DNA from: Candidatus Poseidonia sp.
GTDB taxonomy: Archaea; Thermoplasmatota; Poseidoniia; Poseidoniales; Poseidoniaceae
Assembly: GCA_023254365.1 (NCBI GenBank)
Contig: JALRLQ010000076.1
Coordinates: 1-6,840 of the forward strand
Direction: 5' to 3'
DNA: 6,840 nt
The notes beneath the pieces were generated by a model. That model did not search any database and was not told where the DNA came from. It was given only the letters and a program-made list of their open reading frames with translations. Shown here piece by piece: positions 1 through 5,228 of this stretch; position 1 is the first letter of the stretch; every line of letters starts with the position of its first letter. Position numbers and translations under genes: made by a program.

Positions 1-614
1 GATTGGGCCCCCTCACGCTCAAGACGAGCACGGAGTTCGGCCATGGCGCGTTGGGCCGCTTCTCGAGATTCCAACATCTCTTGCTCTCTGGCCGCTTCAA
101 TTTCGGCTTGGCGCTCGGATTCAGCCTCGGCCAACGCCGCCTGTCGTTCTGCCTCTCGCTCTGCAGCAAGACGGGCTTCCTCTTCCTCACGCTCTGTGGC
201 TCGACGTGCTGCCTCTTCCTCTTCTTGGAGCAAGGCCGTTTCTTGTTCTGCGCGTAGGCGCTCTGCCTCCAATTCACGTTGTCGGCGAGCCTCGGCTTCG
301 GCTTCTGCTTGGGCTTGTCTGCGCTGGTTGAAGCGTTCTTCAGCCAAGGCACGGTCGCCTTGATTTTGCTGCCGCAGCATTTCCTGTACGGATGCTAACT
401 TTCTGTCCAAGTTTTTCTTGGCCTTGCCAAAACCCATTCCAGAGTGCTGTTGCATCAACCCCTCGGCGCTCATTCCACTTTGGATGTTGACCTGCGCCTC
501 ACGACGCATGACGATGAAGAGCAAACCCAAGGCGAACGCTCCTCCGAGTGCGGCGGTGAGAACATAATCGGCGAAGGGCATGATGGTTCCATACCGAACT
601 ACCTCTTCAATCAT
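1..614 (-). CDS. Membrane-anchored coiled-coil protein, C-terminus cut by window edge
   Basis: Reading the minus strand from the ATG at 614-612 gives 204 codons with no stop before the left edge, so the gene is incomplete. An in-frame TAG lies four codons upstream, so this is the first possible ATG. Residues about 17-36 form one hydrophobic helix (ADYVLTAALGGAFALGLLFIVM) followed at once by RRE, which by the positive-inside rule puts the rest in the cytoplasm. Residues 40-85 are a glycine- and glutamine-containing linker. From about 87 to the edge the chain is almost only Glu, Ala, Arg and Gln with scattered Leu, typical of a long single helix or coiled coil. I do not recognise a family. An organising, scaffold or TolA-like spanning role is possible but not shown. 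It is divergent from the HTH regulator across a 73-bp gap. The open frame and the clear helix-plus-coil architecture make it convincing as a gene. Confidence 0.82.
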   Translation of the reverse strand, partial: MIEEVVRYGTIMPFADYVLTAALGGAFALGLLFIVMRREAQVNIQSGMSAEGLMQQHSGMGFGKAKKNLDRKLASVQEMLRQQNQGDRALAEERFNQRRQAQAEAEAEARRQRELEAERLRAEQETALLQEEEEAARRATEREEEEARLAAEREAERQAALAEAESERQAEIEAAREQEMLESREAAQRAMAELRARLEREGAQ

Positions 615-687
615 ACGCTGGGGCTACCATTGACCTCCCTTTCAGAATTGGCGATAGATATTACAACAAAGAGAAAAATTTCTCTTC
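615..687. promoter_or_regulatory. Divergent intergenic promoter region
   Basis: This 73-bp gap separates the start codons of two divergent genes, so it should hold both promoters. The AT-rich stretch at 654-663 (atagatatta) is the best TATA-like candidate. It lies about 25-34 bases before the ATG at 688, which would suit a leaderless archaeal transcript of the regulator. On the minus strand the same AT-rich block could serve the coiled-coil gene, with an agggaggt sequence (640-633) in its leader. That Shine-Dalgarno-like sequence is 18 bases from the ATG at 614, further than usual. The right part carries an 18-bp inverted repeat described separately. Promoter assignments are by eye only. Confidence 0.5.
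669..686. repeat. Perfect 18-bp inverted repeat, candidate operator
   Basis: The sequence aagagaaa-aa-tttctctt is an 8-bp perfect inverted repeat with a 2-bp centre. It ends one base before the ATG of the HTH_10 regulator. If the regulator mRNA is leaderless, the repeat lies between the TATA-like element and the transcription start, where bound protein would block polymerase. Dyad symmetry and position suggest an operator, most simply for the adjacent regulator. The palindrome itself is directly visible; its function is inference. In RNA it could also form a weak AU-rich hairpin, but a 2-base loop makes that less likely. Confidence 0.5.
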
Positions 688-1323
688 ATGCGGGAGGTCA
701 CGCTACGCTGGGAAAAAGCCGCCCTCTCCCATACCGCTATGGCTGCCTTGGACGATGTCGTCGAATGTCTCACCATCATGGGCAACCTGATGATCTCGAC
801 CGACGGCGTGCGCCAATTGGTGAAGCCCACTTTTCGTGATGGGAAAGGACCGAACGACTTGGACGAGATCGATTTCTTCACGGTTGAGCAGGTGTTGAGC
901 GAACGCGAGGGTGGAGCCCTCGTTGTCTACAACACCCACCCACTCGTCCGGCTTGCCGCCAACACAGAGAACATTCACATCCTGGTGCCTTGCGATTACG
1001 ACAACGGAAACTTCACGATCACGGTCCGAGGTTTGCCCAAAGCGGTCGCAAGCTTTGTTCGGTTGAGTGAAGCCATTATCCCGCCCGCCAGTGTAAGCGT
1101 TCAAACATTATCGGAAGACAAAGAGGAATTGGCCAATCTCCTTACAACCCGTCAGTACGAGTGCTTTGATCTCGCTGCGAAGCACGGCTTCTATGATGAA
1201 CCAAAACGCATCACCATCCAAGGTCTTGCTGAGGTCAAGGGCATCGCCCGTTCCACGTTCCAGGAACACTTGAATGCCGCAGAACAGGCCGTCCTTCGTT
1301 GGGCTTCGTCACGGTTGATATGA
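688..1323 (+). CDS. HTH_10 (bacterio-opsin activator type) transcriptional regulator
   Basis: A 211-residue archaeal DNA-binding regulator. The C-terminal part, residues about 152-203, matches the HTH_10 (Bat-type) pattern: LTTRQYECFDLAAKHGFYD, then the strand-forming PKRITIQGLAEVKGIARSTF and EHLNAAEQAVL, corresponding to the family's LTxRQ...A...GYF..PR..t...LA...GIs.sT..EHLR.AE..ll. The N-terminal 140 residues begin MREVTLRW, a usual opening for such proteins, and contain an ITVRGLPKAVASF segment (111-123) like the end of the sensory domain in Bat-like regulators; its ligand is unknown. It starts at the first ATG, right after an 18-bp palindrome, with no Shine-Dalgarno sequence, so it may be leaderless. 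The next gene starts 48 bases downstream in the same direction and I see no clear TATA element in that gap, so it is probably the first gene of the aromatic operon and a candidate for its control. Family assignment is firm; target and effector are inference. Confidence 0.88.
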   Translation: MREVTLRWEKAALSHTAMAALDDVVECLTIMGNLMISTDGVRQLVKPTFRDGKGPNDLDEIDFFTVEQVLSEREGGALVVYNTHPLVRLAANTENIHILVPCDYDNGNFTITVRGLPKAVASFVRLSEAIIPPASVSVQTLSEDKEELANLLTTRQYECFDLAAKHGFYDEPKRITIQGLAEVKGIARSTFQEHLNAAEQAVLRWASSRLI

Positions 1324-1371
1324 CGTGATGAGGAAACAAACCTTTGATGAACACGGTGGTGTGGCGTTGTT

Positions 1372-2169
1372 ATGGACAAAGCAACACGCCTGAACACCCT
1401 GCTCCCAAAGGGTCGCGGCGTTTGGATTCCCATTGACCACGGAGCATCCGATTACCCGAACCCTGGTCTTCACGACCTCGAGGTCTTGATCAAGCAACTG
1501 ATTCAAGCCGGTGTTGATGTGATTCTTGCCCAAAAAGGCGTGGTCGGTCACTACGCTCACCTTTGTGAGGGGACCAAGACCAACATGGTGGTTCACTATT
1601 CGGTTTCCACACGCCACGGCGGCTCGGACAGCGACAACAAGGTCATGGTGGGGGCCGCAGACGAAACGCTGAGCAGGGGTGGCATCGGTGTTTCAAGCCA
1701 AGTCAACATGGGCAGCCTCCATGAAGCGGTCATGGTAGAGCGAATGGGGGAACTCAACCGTCAAGCCCACCTTCTGGACCTCCCTGCCTTTGGGATGGTG
1801 TATGCCAGAGGTCCGAACCTCAACCCCGTTGAAGGTGACCCAACCAACGGGCAGGCCCACGCCGTTCGTCTTGCGTTTGAATTGGGTTGTGACGCCGCCA
1901 AAACGACGTGGACAGGCGATGCTGCATCCTTTTCCATGGTAGCCTCCGCTGTGCCCATCCCCGTCTTGGTCGCCGGCGGACCTGCTTCTGGAGATGCTAG
2001 AACGGTCTTGGGGATGGTTGAACAGGCGTTGGCTGCAGGAGCAAACGGCGTTTGCATGGGACGGCAGGTCTTCGCTCATCCAAACCCGGAAGCCATGGCG
2101 AAGGCGCTGGTGATGATGGTTCACAACGGTGCCACAGCGGACGAGGCGATGGCATCGGTCACATGGTAG
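1372..2169 (+). CDS. 2-amino-3,7-dideoxy-D-threo-hept-6-ulosonate (ADH) synthase
   Basis: First enzyme of the archaeal shikimate route: a class I (Schiff-base) aldolase-like transaldolase that joins aspartate semialdehyde with 6-deoxy-5-ketofructose 1-phosphate to give ADH. The 265 residues match the usual length of the DhnA/FbaB family. Visible landmarks are the early IPIDHG motif (Asp22), MVYARG with Tyr144, the Schiff-base lysine in DAAKTTWTGD (Lys177), VLVAGGP (199-204), and the phosphate-binding end GANGVCMGRQVFAH (223-236). The Asp/Tyr/Lys trio corresponds to the catalytic set known in the Methanocaldococcus enzyme. The family also contains fructose-bisphosphate aldolases. The specific call rests on the very next gene being dehydroquinate synthase II, which uses ADH. 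An in-frame TGA at 1348-1350 with no ATG between limits the start to 1372. No strong ribosome-binding site is seen. The gene overlaps the next by 7 bases. Confidence 0.92.
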   Translation: MDKATRLNTLLPKGRGVWIPIDHGASDYPNPGLHDLEVLIKQLIQAGVDVILAQKGVVGHYAHLCEGTKTNMVVHYSVSTRHGGSDSDNKVMVGAADETLSRGGIGVSSQVNMGSLHEAVMVERMGELNRQAHLLDLPAFGMVYARGPNLNPVEGDPTNGQAHAVRLAFELGCDAAKTTWTGDAASFSMVASAVPIPVLVAGGPASGDARTVLGMVEQALAAGANGVCMGRQVFAHPNPEAMAKALVMMVHNGATADEAMASVTW

Positions 2170-3206
2170 GTGATGACGTGGAACTTTGGGTTCGATTGAA
2201 AGAGGGCGAAGCGCCTCTCGATGAGGGCCTTGCCAATCGATACCTCAGCGACCTCGGAAGGGAAGACCATCTCACATTGGTCGACGGTGTGCTCTCGGAC
2301 GGCACCGGCGTGATTGGCGCCCATGTGCGCATTGAACAAGGAAGCGACCAAGCAGACGGTGTATCGCTCATCGGAAGCGTTGACTGGATTCTCGTCGAAT
2401 GCACTGACTGGTCGATGATTCCGCTTGAAAATCTCATTGCTTCCCGCACAGGAAGCCACACCAAGATTGCAGCCTTCATCACCTCACCTCTCCAAGCCCA
2501 GGGGGCTGGTTTCGCCCTTCAGGAAGGGGTTGACGCCCTTGTCGTTCCCAACGACGTGGAGATGATCGATGCAGCCCTCAGCGTGCGTGCACAGCGTCAA
2601 GAATCCGAGGAAACGGCGACCCCAAACGACGAAGCAACCGAACAGGTTCAACTCGTGCCCCTCATCGTCGCATCGGTTGAACAAGCGGGCGTCGGTGACC
2701 GCTATTGTTTGGATTTCCTTTCTCACTTTCATCAAGGCGAGGGCGTGCTTGTCGGTTCAAGTGCTGCCTGCATGGTGTTGATTCACAGCGAAACAATCCC
2801 CTCGACCTTTGTGCCTACACGTCCATTTCGCGTCAATGCCGGCGCTCCCCATTCCTACATCATGATGGCCGATGGCACGACGAAATACATGGCTGATTTG
2901 GCGTCGGGGGATGTTGTCCTCGCGGTCTCCACCGACGGAAGCACACGTCCGGTAGTTCTTGGTCGATTGAAAATTGAGCCCCGCCCCATGCTGAAAATCG
3001 TGGTAATACCCACGATGAATAACGAACAGAAGCCTAATGAATCCCATGTCTACATGCAACAAGCAGAAACCGTCCGCCTTCTTTCCGACCTTGCCGAAGC
3101 ACGCTCCGTCACCTCTCTTGAATCCAATGAGGTGGTGTTGGGGTGGATTGGGCACGGCTCACGCCATCTCGGGAAGGCCATAGGAGGGCATGTGGAGGAG
3201 CGTTGA
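2163..3206 (+). CDS. 3-dehydroquinate synthase II (archaeal type)
   Basis: Second step of the archaeal route: NAD-dependent oxidative deamination and cyclisation of ADH to 3-dehydroquinate. The 347-residue product has the family's C-terminal signature in order: AGVGDRYCLDFLS (175-187), HQGEGVLVGSSAACMVLIHSE (190-210), VPTRPFRVNAGAPHSYIM (217-234), DGTTKYMADLASGDVVLAV (237-255), and a final GHGSRHLGKAIG (330-341). The N-terminal half includes SHTKIAAFI (98-106) and GVDALVVPND (122-131). An acidic, polar stretch at 144-162 looks like a linker. The frame is open back to 2052, but those extra residues fall inside ADH synthase and do not resemble the family. The ATG at 2163 sits in the ATGGTAG overlap with the ADH synthase stop and implies translational coupling. 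Family members usually have VCVDTCS where this one has YCLDFLS, a mild divergence. Confidence 0.93.
   Translation: MVGDDVELWVRLKEGEAPLDEGLANRYLSDLGREDHLTLVDGVLSDGTGVIGAHVRIEQGSDQADGVSLIGSVDWILVECTDWSMIPLENLIASRTGSHTKIAAFITSPLQAQGAGFALQEGVDALVVPNDVEMIDAALSVRAQRQESEETATPNDEATEQVQLVPLIVASVEQAGVGDRYCLDFLSHFHQGEGVLVGSSAACMVLIHSETIPSTFVPTRPFRVNAGAPHSYIMMADGTTKYMADLASGDVVLAVSTDGSTRPVVLGRLKIEPRPMLKIVVIPTMNNEQKPNESHVYMQQAETVRLLSDLAEARSVTSLESNEVVLGWIGHGSRHLGKAIGGHVEER
3194..3200 (+). promoter_or_regulatory. Ribosome-binding site for shikimate kinase
   Basis: The sequence ggaggag matches the archaeal anti-Shine-Dalgarno end of 16S rRNA and lies 9 bases before the ATG at 3210. It sits inside the last codons of dehydroquinate synthase II and fixes the start of shikimate kinase. 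It is one of only two strong sites of this kind inside the operon. Confidence 0.7.
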
Positions 3207-3209
3207 ACA

Positions 3210-4103
3210 ATGGCCGTATTGGGCAAAGGAACCGCACACGGTGCGTGCAGCCTTCTCCATGCTGCAGCACTCGGTTACGGGGCCTGCATGGCTCTTGACC
3301 TGCCCATCACGGTGCGCGTCCTCGACCGTCCAAGCAAACGAGAAGTGGACGACCCAGACAACGTGCTCGGATGCCTCCTGGAAGCGTGGAAGGATGCCGG
3401 CCATCCACTTCCAAAGGGCGTTCAAGAGGACGATTTACACTGGGGCGTCAACTCCAAGATTCCTCCAAAACAGGGGCTCAAGTCCTCGGCAGCAACCTGC
3501 ATTGCCGGTGTTCGGGCCCTATGCGATGCCACATCCAAGGCGTTGGAACCGCATGAAATGGTGCACCTCGCAGCCCAAGCACAACTCGCCGCAGGTGTCT
3601 CACTCACCGGTTCGATCGACGATGCTTGGGGTTGCCTCGCACCGGGTTGGAAACTCATTGATGTTCAAGCCCCCATTTCAGAAGGGATCCTCCTGGAGGA
3701 CCAGGGCCTCGCAAGCGAAGAATGGACCGTATTGCTCGTGCTGAGAGGGCCTCGGGAGGTCCAACCAAAACTGGAAGATTTCGCACCTCACCTTCATGCC
3801 TTTCAACAATCACTCGAAGCGTTGCAACAAGGCAATCCGTTGGTGGCGATGACGTGGAATGGACGTGGCATCGCTGCGACCCTGAGCGACATCGAAGGTC
3901 GAAAAATGACCAACGATTCGTTCATGAACAGCGCAAGGGCAGCAGGCATCTCCGGTTCAGGTCCTGCGCTGGTGATTGTGGTCCCCGCTCAACTCAAGCC
4001 GACCGTAGAGCGAATCAAATCGTGGTATTCAACTCGGCATCAGGGGACGGAAATCATCGAAACCACGTTTTTGTCCCATGAGGGCGACGACGAACTCGAG
4101 TGA
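3210..4103 (+). CDS. Archaeal shikimate kinase (GHMP superfamily)
   Basis: Phosphorylates shikimate at the 3-hydroxyl with ATP, giving shikimate 3-phosphate. The 297 residues carry the three GHMP kinase landmarks: the N-terminal GACSLLHAAALGYGACMALDL (11-31, like the family's NAIATGxGAA..GIDL), the ATP-binding loop IPPKQGLKSSAAT (84-96), and the C-terminal glycine motif AAGISGSGPALV (244-255). The segment GVSLTGSIDDAWGCL (129-143) corresponds to the archaeal shikimate kinase TGAfDDA motif and separates it from homoserine or mevalonate kinases; this copy has Ser-Ile for Ala-Phe. It is not related to bacterial AroK, which is a P-loop NMP-kinase-like protein. The start follows the upstream stop by 3 bases and has a good GGAGGAG site. 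The location between dehydroquinate synthase and chorismate synthase supports the function. Confidence 0.92.
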   Translation: MAVLGKGTAHGACSLLHAAALGYGACMALDLPITVRVLDRPSKREVDDPDNVLGCLLEAWKDAGHPLPKGVQEDDLHWGVNSKIPPKQGLKSSAATCIAGVRALCDATSKALEPHEMVHLAAQAQLAAGVSLTGSIDDAWGCLAPGWKLIDVQAPISEGILLEDQGLASEEWTVLLVLRGPREVQPKLEDFAPHLHAFQQSLEALQQGNPLVAMTWNGRGIAATLSDIEGRKMTNDSFMNSARAAGISGSGPALVIVVPAQLKPTVERIKSWYSTRHQGTEIIETTFLSHEGDDELE

Positions 4104-4121
4104 GCACCTTCTAAAAGGGCC

Positions 4122-5228
4122 ATGAATTCAGATGGATGTTGCTCCATGCAGATGCGTCTTGGCGAATCTTTGCGTGTAACACTTGAGGGGTCAAGTCACG
4201 GACCCTATGTTGGAGCCGTCGTTGAAGGCATGCCTGCTGGTCTTTTGATTGATGACACCGTTGTCAGCAGGGCCATGGCTCTGCGAAAAACAGGCGGCCG
4301 ATACAGCAGCAAACGCAAGGAAGACGACATCGTTGAATGGAACACCGGCGTGAAGGATGGACTCACCACCGGGGAACCGATCGAAGTGAGAATTGCCAAC
4401 AACGACGCCCGTTCATCCGATTACAGTTTTCTTCCCAACCATCCACGACCCGGGCACCAAGACCTCGTGATGATGAAACGCACCCGAGGTGAAGCCGACC
4501 TTCGTGGTGGAGGCACCTCCAGCGCCAGGATGACCGCTCCCCTTGTCGCTGTCGCGGCTGTCCTTCAACCGTGGTTGGCCTCCTTTGGCATCTCGATTGA
4601 AGCCCATTTGAGCGGCGTGGGCTCCATTGAAGCGGAATCAATGGAGCGTTGTCCACCCCGTTGGGCCAACGAAACGTGTGAGGCGTTGCGGTGTCGCGAT
4701 CCAACAGCTGCGGAGGCCATGGCCGATTTGATTGAGACGACACGGGCGGAGCGTGACTCCATTGGGTCGCGGGTGAGCGCTCGCATAGGAGGACTCCCTC
4801 TCGGCGTTGGTGAACCGTGGTTTGATGGCATTGAACCCGCACTGGCTCGGGCCATGATGGCGATTCCTGCTGCCCGAGGCGTTGAGTTCGGTCGTGGCTT
4901 TTCTGTCCAATCCATGAAGGGGAGCGAACACAATGCTCCATGGGGCGGAACCGCTGACCATCCCGTTCTGGAAGGTGACCGGCCCGACGGCGCGCTTGCC
5001 GGGTTGGCGACGGGTGCGCCCATCGACGTGAACGTGGCGTTCAAACCGCCATCGAGTATTCCAAGAGAGCAACACACGCTGAACCTCGAGACCAACCAAC
5101 AGGAACCGCTGGTGGTGAAGGGAAGGCACGACCCCGTGTTGGGCCCTCGGGCAGTGGCCGTTGTGGAAGCGATGGCGACCCTGGTCATTGCCGACTTGAT
5201 GATACGCGGAGGATTTGACCGTGTTTGA
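4122..5228 (+). CDS. aroC: Chorismate synthase, divergent
   Basis: Converts 5-enolpyruvylshikimate 3-phosphate to chorismate with reduced FMN, the last step of the common aromatic pathway. Recognisable family blocks run through the 368 residues: SSHGPYVGAVVEGMPAGL (24-41), KRKEDDIVEWNTGVKDGLTTG (64-84), PRPGHQD (108-114), RGGGTSSARMTA (128-139), GLPLGVGEPWFD (224-235), AARGVEFGRGF (250-260), VAFKPPSSI (305-313) and KGRHDPVLGPRAV (333-345). The two histidines of the SHG and PGH motifs and the Asp of GRHDP are kept. Several near-invariant positions differ: GESHG is GSSHG, RGGGRSSARET is RGGGTSSARMT, AVKGVEIG is AARGVEFG, and the NHAGGILGGIS block is DRPDGALAGLA. It is probably active but could have altered cofactor handling. 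The family normally begins about 8-10 residues before GQLFRV, so ATG at 4146 (Met9) or 4152 (Met11) are rival starts; none has a strong ribosome-binding site. Confidence 0.88.
   Translation: MNSDGCCSMQMRLGESLRVTLEGSSHGPYVGAVVEGMPAGLLIDDTVVSRAMALRKTGGRYSSKRKEDDIVEWNTGVKDGLTTGEPIEVRIANNDARSSDYSFLPNHPRPGHQDLVMMKRTRGEADLRGGGTSSARMTAPLVAVAAVLQPWLASFGISIEAHLSGVGSIEAESMERCPPRWANETCEALRCRDPTAAEAMADLIETTRAERDSIGSRVSARIGGLPLGVGEPWFDGIEPALARAMMAIPAARGVEFGRGFSVQSMKGSEHNAPWGGTADHPVLEGDRPDGALAGLATGAPIDVNVAFKPPSSIPREQHTLNLETNQQEPLVVKGRHDPVLGPRAVAVVEAMATLVIADLMIRGGFDRV
5208..5213 (+). promoter_or_regulatory. Ribosome-binding site deciding the aspartate kinase start
   Basis: The sequence ggagga lies in the last codons of chorismate synthase. 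It is 7 bases before the GTG at 5221 but only one base before the in-frame TTG at 5215. The spacing favours GTG 5221 as the aspartate kinase start. Confidence 0.6.

Noticed and set aside
43..363. Plus-strand Ser/Ala/Arg-rich frame at the left end.
   Set aside because: It is the antisense image of the Glu/Ala/Arg coiled-coil gene on the minus strand, whose membrane helix and open frame to the edge are far more gene-like.
607..630. A seven-codon minus-strand reading frame (MVAPAYD) after agggaggt, overlapping the start of the coiled-coil gene, as a leader peptide or upstream ORF.
   Set aside because: The Shine-Dalgarno-like sequence is only about 3 bases from this ATG, the peptide has no telling residue run, and so short a frame occurs by chance. 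Conservation would be needed.
1328..1393. A 21-codon frame from the ATG at 1328, before ADH synthase, considered as an attenuation leader peptide for the aromatic operon.
   Set aside because: It has one Phe and one Trp but no run of aromatic codons, no following hairpin pair, and it overlaps the ADH synthase start in another frame.
2052..2162. Upstream extension of the dehydroquinate synthase II frame.
   Set aside because: The 37 extra residues are rich in Gly and Ser, do not resemble the family N-terminus, and lie wholly within the end of ADH synthase.
3190..3744. A 184-codon plus-strand frame with ggaggg just upstream, overlapping shikimate kinase.
   Set aside because: The predicted protein has no family pattern and lies out of frame within the clear shikimate kinase gene. 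The upstream GGAGGG ends only 1 base from that ATG, too close to serve it.
4104..4121. The ccttctaaaagg sequence between shikimate kinase and chorismate synthase as a terminator hairpin or a TATA box.
   Set aside because: The stem is only 4 bp and no T run follows. As a TATA box it would need a transcription start inside the annotated chorismate synthase start region, with nothing else supporting it.
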